64,000 bases of DNA, from the NCBI RefSeq assembly GCF_015709515.1, contig NZ_JADNQZ010000054.1:124001-188000 (forward strand). Direction: 5' to 3'. Positions within the stretch are counted from its first letter, which is position 1. Each line of letters opens with the position of its first letter. Below are positions 18,949-26,553 of the stretch, piece by piece. The position numbers and the translations under genes were made by a program. The notes below the pieces were generated by a model that was not told the origin of the DNA, did no database searches, and saw only the letters and a program-made list of their open reading frames with translations. The DNA comes from Methylocystis sp. H62 (GTDB taxonomy: Bacteria > Pseudomonadota > Alphaproteobacteria > Rhizobiales > Beijerinckiaceae).

Positions 18949-19268
18949 AGGAAATCGTTCGGATCGTCATCGCCATGCTCGTGTGGCTCGCCGTGTTCAG
19001 CGCCCTCTATGGACTGGAAGGCGTCGGTTGCGCAGCAGGCTGGCATCGCATCCCGGTCAATGGCGCGACGCTCTTCCAAGCCGCCATGACGATCGCGTTT
19101 TTTGTCGCGCTTCTTATCCTTGTCGCCGTTCTCGTCGCGCTGCGCGCGCCGCGCTTTCGCTCCGCCTCACCCTTTGTCGCGCACATCAGCATTGTTCTCG
19201 CGGTCGCGGCTCTCATCGCGGGCGCATGGACTCTGTTTCCGGCCCTGGCGCTTTCACATTGCGCCTGA
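18945..19268 (+). CDS. Small membrane protein of the oxidase operon
   Basis: A 107-residue protein with three predicted hydrophobic segments (IVIAMLVWLAVFSALYGL, MTIAFFVALLILVAVLVAL, ISIVLAVAALIAGAWTLF). Its ATG overlaps the stop of the subunit I-III gene (ATGA), so translation is probably coupled. It has no recognised family signature. Size and place suggest an accessory subunit, comparable to the small extra gene found in coxMNOP-type clusters, but this is inference. It lies in a different frame from the oxidase gene inside a longer open frame. Confidence 0.65.
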   Translation: MKEIVRIVIAMLVWLAVFSALYGLEGVGCAAGWHRIPVNGATLFQAAMTIAFFVALLILVAVLVALRAPRFRSASPFVAHISIVLAVAALIAGAWTLFPALALSHCA

Positions 19269-19305
19269 GGGCTTCAGGCCGAGCGCTCAGACGCGGCGCG
19301 GCTTT

Positions 19306-19818
19306 TTACGGAAAGCGCTCCAGCGGCTGGTCGGCGCGAACATAGAGCGGATGACGCGGCGCTCCGTTCCGTGTTCTGCCAAGGCAGGCGAGACGCGCGC
19401 CCGATGCGTGAAACATCCGCAGCGTGCCGTCGATTTGATCTTGTCGGGCCAGCGCGCCCCACGCGCAGATGATGGGGAGCGACTGAGCGACCGCTTGCGC
19501 GGCAAGGCCAATGAGCGTGCGCCGATTCCTCGGGCCGATCGGATCGCGCGCCGCCCACAGGGCCTCGGGCAAGGGCGAGCGCAGCGCATAAAGATTGGCG
19601 ACGATGAGTCCGCCGGCGCCTTCGCGCCGCGCAAAGCCGATGCAGCGGCGAAGCGTCGGATCGTCCTCTTTCGCGTCGGCCGTCGACGGATTGAGCATGA
19701 CGAAGGACAGAATCGGCGCGCCGCTCCATTTGCGCATGAGGCTGTAACGATAAGCGCCGCACTTTGAGATGACGGCGGCTCTCTCGATCTCGCACGCTAC
19801 GCCGGAGAGGTGAGGCAT
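19306..19818 (-). CDS. DUF1643-domain protein
   Basis: The product of about 170 residues contains the DUF1643 core: YRYSLMRKWSGAPILSFVML followed by NPSTADAKEDDPTLRRC, then GLIVANLYALRSP and a C-terminal ICAWG. The family is widespread and uncharacterised. The ATG at 19818 with AAGGG upstream fits the family start. An earlier in-frame ATG at 19905 would add 29 atypical residues. It converges with the oxidase operon. Confidence 0.8.
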   Translation of the reverse strand: MPHLSGVACEIERAAVISKCGAYRYSLMRKWSGAPILSFVMLNPSTADAKEDDPTLRRCIGFARREGAGGLIVANLYALRSPLPEALWAARDPIGPRNRRTLIGLAAQAVAQSLPIICAWGALARQDQIDGTLRMFHASGARLACLGRTRNGAPRHPLYVRADQPLERFP

Positions 19819-19925
19819 TGAGTTGACCCTTCGGCGCTCTGTTCCGGCGTTGGCGCTTTCAAATATACCGAATGATCTAACAATCGTCCTTGCCTCGAAG
19901 CCCAACTAATAAATCGGCCGAAACC

Positions 19926-19950
19926 GGAACATATCTGCAGCACGGCAGTT
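19926..19950 (+). promoter_or_regulatory. Possible EcfG-type general-stress promoter of the csbD-like gene
   Basis: GGAAC at 19926-19930 and GTT at 19948-19950 are separated by 17 bases. This resembles the alphaproteobacterial general-stress sigma factor EcfG consensus (GGAAC, 16-17 bases, CGTT), though the C of CGTT is an A here. It lies 61 bp upstream of a CsbD-like stress gene, which is a typical EcfG target. Confidence 0.4.
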
Positions 19951-20010
19951 ATTCATTTGTCTTGACCGTGGCGATGGTCACGTAGCTATCTTCACAAGGA
20001 GGAAGTTTTC

Positions 20011-20262
20011 ATGAGTTCGACCAGCGATAAACTTAAAGGCGCCCTGAATGAAGCCACAGGGTCTGCGAAGCAGGCGGCCGGAAAGGTGATCGACTCTCCC
20101 CAACTGGAAGGCGAGGGCGTGTTGCAGGAAATGAAGGGGAAGGGCCAGACGGCGCTCGGAGAGGCCAAGGACGCCATTGCCGATGCGCTGGATGCCGCGG
20201 CGACCAAGGCGAAGGAAGTCGCCAAAAACGCCAAGGACGCCGTTCACCGCGCGACCGAATAG
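20011..20262 (+). CDS. CsbD-family stress protein
   Basis: An 83-residue hydrophilic, helical, Ala/Lys/Glu-rich protein with the CsbD pattern (DKLKGALNEATGSAKQAAGK, then GEGVLQEMKGKGQTALGEAKD). CsbD-like proteins are general-stress proteins of unknown mechanism. A strong AAGGAGG lies seven bases before the ATG, and a stem-loop follows the stop, so it is likely a monocistronic, well-translated transcript. Confidence 0.9.
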   Translation: MSSTSDKLKGALNEATGSAKQAAGKVIDSPQLEGEGVLQEMKGKGQTALGEAKDAIADALDAAATKAKEVAKNAKDAVHRATE

Positions 20263-20277
20263 AGTTCCGCTCGCGAG

Positions 20278-20300
20278 CCTCCCTCTTCTTACGAGGGAGG
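20278..20300 (+). terminator. Stem-loop downstream of the csbD-like gene
   Basis: CCTCCCTC and GAGGGAGG form a perfect 8-bp stem with a 7-base loop, 15 bp after the stop codon. It has no long T-run but is GC-rich and is followed immediately by the truncated tRNA-Val copy. It probably marks the end of the transcript. Confidence 0.5.
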
Positions 20301-20317
20301 TTCGCCGTGCGACGCTT

Positions 20318-20365
20318 ATGGTGGGCGGCACAGGGATTGAACCTGTGACCCCTCCCGTGTGAAGG
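20318..20365. repeat. att-like repeat, left copy (tRNA-Val 3' fragment)
   Basis: These 48 bases are identical to 22359-22406. On the minus strand they read from the anticodon loop through the T arm to the CCA end of tRNA-Val. The match stops exactly at 20365, so this is not a functional tRNA but the second attachment-site copy made by integration. Confidence 0.85.
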
Positions 20366-20412
20366 AACCCCTTTACTGTTTTCTGCGGTTTACTGCGTCT
20401 CTCTAACTCTTA

Positions 20413-20520
20413 CTAATATTCTGTTTTCATGTGCTGTATCCCCTCGGGCGAATAGATTTGGTCGCCAATCTGGTAAAAGGCCGGCTGACCTTGTGGTGTG
20501 TAAATCCAACGCGTGTCCAT
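20413..20520 (-). CDS. 35-residue island protein with a beta-flower-like repeat
   Basis: A short open frame, MDTRWIYTPQGQPAFY then QIGDQIYSPEGIQHMKTEY, starts 21 bp after the end of the 133-residue gene on the same strand. The pattern G-x-P-x-F-Y, x-x-G-D-x-I-Y-S-P-x-G resembles the short Tyr/Pro/Gly repeat seen in the so-called 4-fold beta-flower proteins. Composition is far from random for this GC-rich DNA and the frame fits the other two island genes. A G-rich stretch (GCGGGGG) precedes the ATG. Function is unknown, and it may be a small partner of the two larger proteins. Confidence 0.6.
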   Translation of the reverse strand: MDTRWIYTPQGQPAFYQIGDQIYSPEGIQHMKTEY

Positions 20521-20541
20521 TGAACCCCCGCGGGAGTCGTT

Positions 20542-20943
20542 TTATTTCGGGTGCTGTTTTCCGCGCGCCACAGCTTTTTGTTTAAGTCTCTTAGCGATCT
20601 TTCCCTGCTGACTAACGTTGTGAGTTGAGAAGTCTGCAACGGCGTGAGCCGGATTTGCTTTCATCTTTTCCGAAGCCTCCACCGGATCTTCAACGCAATT
20701 TATTTTCTCACCGGTGAATTCGCCCACGGAAAGTGCGTAGACAGCGATCGATTTTCGGCCATTCGAAATATAGAGGTCGAACGCCTCCTCGGCCGTCGCC
20801 AAAGATGATCGATCAACCGAAAGCATATTCTCGTCACTTGGCTTTGGCTTGAAATTGCTGCTCGCCGGGATATCGCCGTCTAACAGATCCGGGTGAACCT
20901 GTCTGAAAAGCAATTCTTCTTCGTCGGTCAATTGCGTAGACAT
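20542..20943 (-). CDS. Unrecognised 133-residue island protein
   Basis: A hydrophilic 133-residue protein. Its N-terminal half reads TDEEELLFRQVHPDLLDGD, then FKPKPSDENMLSVDRSSL, and its C-terminal half contains NPAHAVADFS. I recall this pattern (RQ-x-HP, F-x-P-x-x-x-D-E-x-x-L-S-V-x-R) from uncharacterised two-gene modules, but I cannot name a function. It ends with a basic tail (AKRLKQKAVARGKQHPK). It starts 2 bp after the stop of the 376-residue gene, so the two are probably cotranslated. Possible roles include a toxin, an antitoxin or a defence partner, with nothing in the sequence to choose between them. Confidence 0.75.
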   Translation of the reverse strand: MSTQLTDEEELLFRQVHPDLLDGDIPASSNFKPKPSDENMLSVDRSSLATAEEAFDLYISNGRKSIAVYALSVGEFTGEKINCVEDPVEASEKMKANPAHAVADFSTHNVSQQGKIAKRLKQKAVARGKQHPK

Positions 20944-20945
20944 GC

Positions 20946-22076
20946 CTATTTCGTCAGCTCGTTAAACCTGGAGAGAAATGCGTCATCGACTCCATCGAAT
21001 ATAATTTCATCGATTACGTGATCACCGCTGATCTCGATCCCATAGATTTTGACTTTCCCATCAGACAGGAACTCAACCGACAGATCCCAGCCTTTGACTT
21101 CAAGCTCAAAAAGGATGCCGCCTTCGTCAGTCGGGTAGATCCGATAGTACTCACAGAGCGCGACTCGGAGAACCAAAAACCAATTAGCGGATCTAACCGC
21201 CTCGATACTCGGTGCGCTTCCTTCTCCGTCATGCCAGCCGTCTTGCAGGGCAGCCACCTGACTCAATCGGTCCTTACATCGTTTTACTTGGGCGGCGATT
21301 TGCTCGTCGATCAGGCTAATGCTGTGAACGTCTATCACGCCCTTTACGCGATCCTCATTATCCAACTGAACCGTCAAGTTCAGCTCTATCGGCTGATCGA
21401 TGTTGCCATCGAATTCCAGCTTTATGGTCTCGTTGTCGATCGGAATGTCGAATGCGCCATGGCTGTCAGATCGAACGCGGATATGCCCGAGGTCGCCCTC
21501 AGGGTTCGAGACAGAGCCTAGGAGCATGCCGACGTCGGCGATTTGGGAATCGTATCGGTCTCTTAAACTTCCGATCAGCCGTTTCCGGACGTCCGACGAT
21601 AAATAGATGACCTCGCCACGAGCGTTCGTTCTGCCTTCGAATTCGATCCGTTCTTTATCGCGAAGGTTCGCCCCAAATTTGTTCAGTGCCCTGATTTGCT
21701 CGGGCGCCATAGCTGCCGGAAATTGCCCAACTGCCGCTTCGTCGAAAAGCTTAACGACTCCGTCGAATGAGGACAGTAGGACATCCTCAATCTGATCGGT
21801 GAAACCAGGGAGTCTAGACTGCGTCGTCTCTCGATTCCATTCTAGGACGGGAACCGCGCTGCCATCTTCGACCGCGACCAAGTCAAAAGCCAAGCTGGCG
21901 TCAAATCCCTTTGGTACGCGCTTCCGGTCCTCGTGCAACTTGCGCCACTCAGCTTTCGCGAAAGCGACAAGTAGTTCACGAAATGCAGGCAAGTCGACCA
22001 GCACGTCGACCGGCAGGCGTTTACCGCTGAAACGAGCGCCAACATACCTCAACCTAAATGACGTTATTTGGGACAT
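20946..22076 (-). CDS. Unrecognised 376-residue island protein
   Basis: The protein has a mixed alpha/beta N-terminal part (SFRLRYVGARFSGKRLPVDV, then FRELLVAFAKAEWRKL) and a middle beta-rich part around residues 190-250 (IELNLTVQLDNEDRVKGVID). The C-terminal domain reads LQDGWHDGEGSAPSIEAVRS, then YPTDEGGILFELEVKGWDLS. The last part matches a motif I know from small uncharacterised proteins (G-W-D-G-x-G-A-x-P, PT-x-x-G-G-I-x-x-E-W). No catalytic motif, signal peptide or membrane helix is seen. It heads the three-gene unit of the tRNA-Val island and starts 283 bp inside the right boundary. Confidence 0.75.
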   Translation of the reverse strand: MSQITSFRLRYVGARFSGKRLPVDVLVDLPAFRELLVAFAKAEWRKLHEDRKRVPKGFDASLAFDLVAVEDGSAVPVLEWNRETTQSRLPGFTDQIEDVLLSSFDGVVKLFDEAAVGQFPAAMAPEQIRALNKFGANLRDKERIEFEGRTNARGEVIYLSSDVRKRLIGSLRDRYDSQIADVGMLLGSVSNPEGDLGHIRVRSDSHGAFDIPIDNETIKLEFDGNIDQPIELNLTVQLDNEDRVKGVIDVHSISLIDEQIAAQVKRCKDRLSQVAALQDGWHDGEGSAPSIEAVRSANWFLVLRVALCEYYRIYPTDEGGILFELEVKGWDLSVEFLSDGKVKIYGIEISGDHVIDEIIFDGVDDAFLSRFNELTK

Positions 22077-22278
22077 AAATCCGCGCTGAGCTCCAAGCGA
22101 GTTCAGGGTGCCATGCTTCAGTCAATCACTCGTTAAACACATTGAGACAATAATTCATAGCGAGTGCATAGGCCCTCCTCATGCCGTCAGCTCGTTGTCT
22201 AGCTAGACGCCCTACCCAGGCGTTCGCTGGACCGCAATAGATTCTGGACAACAGGAAACGGGAGCGCCAACCGCATCT

Positions 22279-22302
22279 AGTCACCATAGACGAGTGGTGA
22301 CT
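22279..22302. repeat. Inverted repeat near the tRNA-Val attachment site
   Basis: AGTCACCA (22279-22286) and TGGTGACT (22295-22302) form a perfect 8-bp inverted repeat inside the island, 58 bp from the tRNA 3' end. A further TGTGACT follows at about 22308. Such repeats near attachment sites may be arm-type integrase sites. A related TGGTGACC repeat lies next to the tRNA-Lys site at 36730. Confidence 0.5.
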
Positions 22303-22358
22303 ATTTTGTGACTCGCCTCACGCTCTAGCTTTATATTATTGCTTAAGTCTTTGATTTA

Positions 22359-22406
22359 ATGGTGGGCGGCACAGGGATTGAACCTGTGACCCCTCCCGTG
22401 TGAAGG
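22359..22406. repeat. att-like repeat, right copy within intact tRNA-Val
   Basis: Identical over 48 bp to 20318-20365 and part of the functional tRNA gene. Integration here keeps the tRNA intact because the element brought the matching 3' sequence. Confidence 0.85.
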
Positions 22407-22434
22407 GAGTGCTCTCCCGCTGAGCTAGCCGCCC
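22360..22434 (-). tRNA. tRNA-Val (anticodon CAC)
   Basis: The minus strand folds as a complete 75-base tRNA. The acceptor is GGGCGGC/GCCGCCC with encoded CCA, the D arm is GCTC/GAGC, the anticodon stem is CTCCC/GGGAG around a TTCACAC loop (anticodon CAC, reading GTG), and the T stem is ACAGG/CCTGT. Its 3' end is the integration target of the adjacent 2-kb island. Confidence 0.95.
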
Positions 22435-22582
22435 GTCGCCATCGGCGATCGATCCTCATCCTGTAGGAGAGCCCGGCGCCCTCCGTCAAGATCGGAGATC
22501 GCCCTCCACCGCCGGAGATCGCCGCCTCGCCGCCGACTGCCCTCCGCCGAGGCTCAAGCCTGGGCGCCGAGCCGCCGGCCGC

Positions 22583-23134
22583 TCACGGCGGGGTCCAATC
22601 CTTCGAGAGAACGCGCCGCACCATCGGCTCGAAGGTCGCGAGCGGCTCGTTTTTATAAGCGGGATCGAACGACACTTCGTCATATTTGGCGCAGAACTCG
22701 ATCGTCTGCTCATAGGCCGGGTCCGACCGGAATTTGTCGCGGGCGTTGGGATCGAGGCCAAGGTGGGCGGCGTAGAAATAGGTCTGAAACAGGCCGTGCT
22801 GCGCCAGCATCCAGTAATTGTCGCGGCTGATGAAGGGCCTCAGAATCGCGGCGATCACCTCGCCATGATTGAACGGTCCCAGCGTTTCGCATGCGTCGTG
22901 CAGCAGCGCGACGACCACATATTCTTCGTCCTTGCCGTCGCGCAGCGCGCGCGTCGCCGATTGCAGACAGTGATCGCGGCGCGTGATGTTATAGGCGGTG
23001 TCCTTGCCTAGATCGCTAAGCAGTCCAAAGAGCCGGTCCGGCAGCTCCTTGAGCGTGTGCTCGTGGACCTGTTTGAGGATCTGAAAATCTTCATCGGTGC
23101 CCTGGTCCATCCGCGTGAAATGCATTTTCTCCAT
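22583..23134 (-). CDS. HD-domain metal-dependent phosphohydrolase-like protein
   Basis: A 183-residue helical protein with the HD signature: H55 in RRDHCLQSATRA, the His-Asp pair at residues 79-80 in VVVALLHDACETLG, and a later His/Asp-rich segment (FNHGEVIAAILRPFISRDNY). HD proteins hydrolyse phosphoesters of nucleotides or related molecules, but the substrate here is unknown. It precedes a phosphoglycolate-phosphatase-like gene on the same strand, and an AGGTTCG-type weak ribosome site lies before the ATG. Confidence 0.8.
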   Translation of the reverse strand: MEKMHFTRMDQGTDEDFQILKQVHEHTLKELPDRLFGLLSDLGKDTAYNITRRDHCLQSATRALRDGKDEEYVVVALLHDACETLGPFNHGEVIAAILRPFISRDNYWMLAQHGLFQTYFYAAHLGLDPNARDKFRSDPAYEQTIEFCAKYDEVSFDPAYKNEPLATFEPMVRRVLSKDWTPP

Positions 23135-23197
23135 ATTGCGAACCTTTCCCGGAACGTGCGCGGCGCCGGCCTCGACGCCGAAGCGGGGCTCAAAAGA

Positions 23198-23902
23198 TCA
23201 AGACGCCTCAATCGCGCGCTGGAACAGCGCCTCGTCCAGCGACGCCACCGCATCCCACAGCTCGTCGAAATGCGAAATCACGCGATCGGGCGAAAACGCC
23301 GCGACCGGCGTGTCGGTATAGCCGAAATCCACCGCCACCGACGGCGTTCCGGCGGCGCGGGCGGTGTCGATGTCGGTCTTGGAATCCCCGACCATCACCG
23401 CGCGCCTCGGGTCGCCGTCCGCCGCCTCGACCGTCAGCCACAGCGTGCGCGGATCGGGCTTGTGCATCGGAAAGCTGCCGCGGCCGCAGATCGCCGCGAA
23501 GCGGTCCGCCGCCGAGAGTTTCTGCAACAGCAGCCGCGCCAGTTCTTCAGTCTTATTGGTGCAGACGGCGAGGCGAAAGCCGGCCGCCTTAAACCGGTCG
23601 AGCGCCGCGAGCGCGCCGGGGAACAGCCGGCTTTCATCGGCGATGTGCGCCTCGTAATACACCAGGAAATCGCGCACCAGCCCCTCGGCGCGCGCCGGAT
23701 CGAGCGGCGCGCCCTGATGGGCGAAGCCGCGCTCGATCAGCGCCCGCGCGCCGGCGCCGACAAGCGGCCGTCCGGCCTCGAGCGCGAGCGGCGTCAGTCC
23801 CTCGCGCATGAGCAGCACATTGAGCGTGCCGATGAGATCATAGGCGGTGTCGGCCAATGTGCCGTCGAGATCGAAAACGAGAACAGGGAAGCGGGCTGTC
23901 AT
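23198..23902 (-). CDS. gph: HAD-family phosphatase, phosphoglycolate phosphatase-like
   Basis: The protein of about 234 residues contains the HAD motifs: motif I VFDLDGTLADTAYD with the nucleophilic Asp, motif II VCTNKTEELA, motif III Lys in MHKPDPRTL and motif IV MVGDSKTDIDTARAAG. It probably dephosphorylates 2-phosphoglycolate in the cytoplasm. The ATG at 23902 puts motif I at the usual distance from the N-terminus. An ATG 12 codons upstream would add an unlikely Gly/Pro-rich stretch. It lies upstream of the HD gene with a 63-bp gap. Confidence 0.85.
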   Translation of the reverse strand: MTARFPVLVFDLDGTLADTAYDLIGTLNVLLMREGLTPLALEAGRPLVGAGARALIERGFAHQGAPLDPARAEGLVRDFLVYYEAHIADESRLFPGALAALDRFKAAGFRLAVCTNKTEELARLLLQKLSAADRFAAICGRGSFPMHKPDPRTLWLTVEAADGDPRRAVMVGDSKTDIDTARAAGTPSVAVDFGYTDTPVAAFSPDRVISHFDELWDAVASLDEALFQRAIEAS

Positions 23903-24032
23903 AGCGAAGGGGGTAGCCGCGCCGCCCCCCGGGATCAAGCGCCGTTGATTCGATAGGCGTATTTTGCCGCCTCCGCACGCGACGGCTCAGCGTGTAGACT
24001 GCGCCGACCGATTCGCGACAGGGAGCGCAAAT

Positions 24033-24431
24033 ATGCGTGGAACGCGCCATTTCCATACGCGTCGACGTGCAGCTTTGACGGCCGGCGCGCTTGTCTTCGT
24101 CCTTTCCGGGGCGTCGATGGCGGCGGCCGGAAATTACGAATTTCTGGCGGCGCCGCAGACGGATCTCAATCGCGTGTTTCGCCTGGACCGTTCCAATGGC
24201 GAGGTCGGCGCCTGCCAATACGGCTTGAAGGAAGGCGCCGCGATCGGCGTGACGCTGTGCTATCCGCCTGGCGAAGGCGCGCGCGCCGGCGTTTTCAGCG
24301 AATATGCGCTGGTCGCATCGCGTCATACCGGAGAAGGCGGCGTATTCCGCGTCGATCTGCGTTCCGGCATAATGTCGATCTGCTTCGTGCTGAACGAAAC
24401 GTCGGTGGTCTGCACGCCGCCGGCCAAATGA
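24033..24431 (+). CDS. Secreted protein of unknown function
   Basis: A 132-residue product with a signal peptide ([24 protein letters not shown], cleavage near residue 32). The mature domain is beta-rich and carries cysteines in [28 protein letters not shown] and VVCTPP. It contains a repeated theme of strand-rich segments ([18 protein letters not shown] and [17 protein letters not shown]), which look like two copies of one unit. No family is recognised. GGGAG precedes the ATG at 24033, and the stop overlaps the start of rpiA. Confidence 0.7.
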   Translation: MRGTRHFHTRRRAALTAGALVFVLSGASMAAAGNYEFLAAPQTDLNRVFRLDRSNGEVGACQYGLKEGAAIGVTLCYPPGEGARAGVFSEYALVASRHTGEGGVFRVDLRSGIMSICFVLNETSVVCTPPAK

Positions 24432-25183
24432 GCGAACGAAGAAGCGAAGCGAATGTCCGCATGAGCGCTTTTTCCGCCGAGGCCATGAAGCGCGCCGCCG
24501 CGCAAGCGGCGCTCGAGTCCGTCACGCATGGCATGCGGTTGGGGCTCGGCACGGGATCAACGGCGGCGCATTTCGTCGATCTTCTTGGCGCCCGCGTCAG
24601 GGAGGGGCTGGAGGTCGTTTGCGTGCCGACCTCCGAGCGCACCCGCGCGCAGACCGAAAGCCTCGGGATACCGCTCTCCACCCTCGACGAGACCCCGCAA
24701 CTCGATCTCACCGTCGACGGCGCTGATGAATTCGACGCGGCGCTTCGCCTGATCAAAGGCGGCGGCGGCGCGCTGCTGCGCGAAAAGATCGTCGCCGCCG
24801 CCTCGACGCGCATGTTCGTCATCGCCGACGCGACAAAGGAAGTAAAAACGCTCGGCGCCTTTCCCCTGCCGGTCGAAATCGATCGGTTCGGCGCGCGCTC
24901 CACCATGCTGCATATCGAACGGGTCGCGCGCGGTCTGGGACTCATCGGCCCGCTGACGATGCGCGACGCGGAGCCTGGCGAGCGCTTCATCACCGACGGC
25001 GGCCATTACATCGTTGACTGCGCATTCGGCGCCATCGACGATGCTGACGCCCTCGCTGCGCGGCTTTCGGCGATACCCGGAGTCGTGGATCACGGGCTGT
25101 TCATCGGACTCGCGACGGCGATCTTCATCGCCGGCGCCGAGGGCGTGCGCGTCCTGGGAAACATATCGGGCGACCCCTTATGA
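24428..25183 (+). CDS. rpiA: Ribose-5-phosphate isomerase A
   Basis: The protein of about 251 residues has the RpiA motifs [16 protein letters not shown], the catalytic [22 protein letters not shown] and the C-terminal SGDPL region. It interconverts ribose-5- and ribulose-5-phosphate. The ATG at 24428 overlaps the preceding stop (ATGA). A second ATG at 24461 ([14 protein letters not shown]) matches the usual family start better, so the first 11 residues may not be used. It overlaps gor by four bases downstream. Confidence 0.92.
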   Translation: MSERRSEANVRMSAFSAEAMKRAAAQAALESVTHGMRLGLGTGSTAAHFVDLLGARVREGLEVVCVPTSERTRAQTESLGIPLSTLDETPQLDLTVDGADEFDAALRLIKGGGGALLREKIVAAASTRMFVIADATKEVKTLGAFPLPVEIDRFGARSTMLHIERVARGLGLIGPLTMRDAEPGERFITDGGHYIVDCAFGAIDDADALAARLSAIPGVVDHGLFIGLATAIFIAGAEGVRVLGNISGDPL

Positions 25184-26553
25184 CTTTCGACTATGACCTT
25201 ATCGTCGTGGGCGCCGGATCCGGCGGCGTCCGTGCGGCGCGCGTCGCCGCCAGCCATGGCGCGAAAGTCGCGATCGCCGAGGAATTTCGCGTCGGCGGCA
25301 CCTGCGTCATTCGCGGCTGCGTTCCCAAAAAGCTTTACGTGCTGGCGAGCCGCTTCCACGATGATTTCCAGGACGCCGCCGGTTTCGGCTGGCGCGTCGG
25401 CGACGTGTCTTTTGACTGGCCGACTCTCGTCGCCGCAAAAGAAAAGGAGATCACGCGGCTTTCAGGACTTTACGCTGAAACGCTCGCGAGTTCCGGCGTC
25501 GAGCTCATCCGCGCGCGCGCGACGCTCACCGATCCAAACGGCGTGCGTTTTTCCAACGGCCGCTCCGCCCGCGCTCGCTACATTCTCATCGCCACCGGCG
25601 GCGCGCCGGTGCTCGCCCCCCACATTCCGGGCATCGAATTCGGCGTATCTTCAAACGAGATTTTCGATCTGCCGAAGTTTCCGCAAAGGCTGCTGATCGT
25701 TGGAGCGGGATATATCGCCGTCGAATTCGCCAGCGTCTTCGCGCGGCTCGGCGCTAAGGTGCATCTCGCCTATCGCGGCGATCTGCCGCTGCGCGGCTTC
25801 GACGACGATCTGCGTTCGCGCCTCTGCGAAGCGCTCAAGACGGCGGGCGTCGAACATCGGGCCGGCGTCCTGCCGACGCGCGTTACGAAAAGCGCTGACG
25901 TTCTGGAGGTCGAGATGAGCGACGGCGCGCCGCTTGAGGTCGACTGCCTGCTCATCGCGACCGGGCGCAGGCCGATGACGCAGAATCTCGGCCTGGAGGC
26001 GGCGGGCGTCGAGCTGCGTGAGAACGGCGCGGTCGCGGTCGATGAGAATTCACGCACGAACCTTGAATCCATCTACGCCGTCGGCGACGTCACCGATCGG
26101 ATCAATCTGACGCCTGTCGCCATTCGCGAGGGGCAAGCCTTCGCCGACAGCGTCTTCGGCGCGACGCCGACGACGGTCGATTACGAATGCACGCCAAGCG
26201 CCGTCTTCACGACGCCCGAAATCGGAACGGTGGGTCTGACCGAGGCCGAGGCGCTCGCGCAGCATGGCGCGATCGACATTTATGAGACGCAGTTTCGCCC
26301 CATGCGCGCGACGCTCTCTGGACGCGGCGAACGCGTTTATATGAAGCTGATCATCCACGGCTCGAATGGACGTGTGCTTGGCGCGCATATTTTGGGTCCC
26401 GAGGCGGGGGAGATGGCGCAGCTCATCGCCGTCTCCCTGCGGATGGGCGCGACGAAGAGCGATTTCGACGCGACGATGGCCGTGCATCCGACGATGGCGG
26501 AAGAACTCGTGACGATGCGCGCGCCGTCACGACTGCTCAGGCCGCAGGCTTAG
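25180..26553 (+). CDS. gor: Glutathione-disulfide reductase
   Basis: A 457-residue flavoprotein disulfide reductase. It has the FAD fold ([17 protein letters not shown]), the redox-active pair in [16 protein letters not shown], the NADPH-binding loop [15 protein letters not shown], the second FAD motif [17 protein letters not shown] and the C-terminal catalytic His-Glu in [10 protein letters not shown]. It keeps glutathione reduced in the cytoplasm. The RGCVPKK form of the active site is typical of glutathione reductase rather than lipoamide dehydrogenase. It is translationally coupled to rpiA, so NADPH and pentose metabolism may be coordinated. Confidence 0.93.
   Translation: MTFDYDLIVVGAGSGGVRAARVAASHGAKVAIAEEFRVGGTCVIRGCVPKKLYVLASRFHDDFQDAAGFGWRVGDVSFDWPTLVAAKEKEITRLSGLYAETLASSGVELIRARATLTDPNGVRFSNGRSARARYILIATGGAPVLAPHIPGIEFGVSSNEIFDLPKFPQRLLIVGAGYIAVEFASVFARLGAKVHLAYRGDLPLRGFDDDLRSRLCEALKTAGVEHRAGVLPTRVTKSADVLEVEMSDGAPLEVDCLLIATGRRPMTQNLGLEAAGVELRENGAVAVDENSRTNLESIYAVGDVTDRINLTPVAIREGQAFADSVFGATPTTVDYECTPSAVFTTPEIGTVGLTEAEALAQHGAIDIYETQFRPMRATLSGRGERVYMKLIIHGSNGRVLGAHILGPEAGEMAQLIAVSLRMGATKSDFDATMAVHPTMAEELVTMRAPSRLLRPQA

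Larger units (their letters stand above)
20318..22406. mobile_element. 2.04-kb element integrated in tRNA-Val 3' end
   Basis: A 48-bp perfect direct repeat, equal to the 3' part of tRNA-Val(CAC) plus two flanking bases, bounds this segment at 20318-20365 and 22359-22406, and the copies are 2041 bp apart. The right copy is part of the complete tRNA gene and the left copy is a fragment, the usual product of site-specific integration into a tRNA 3' end. Inside are three minus-strand genes (376, 133 and 35 residues) whose base composition is visibly richer in A/T than the neighbours. No integrase is present, so it is a mini-island mobilised in trans or a remnant. Confidence 0.8.
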
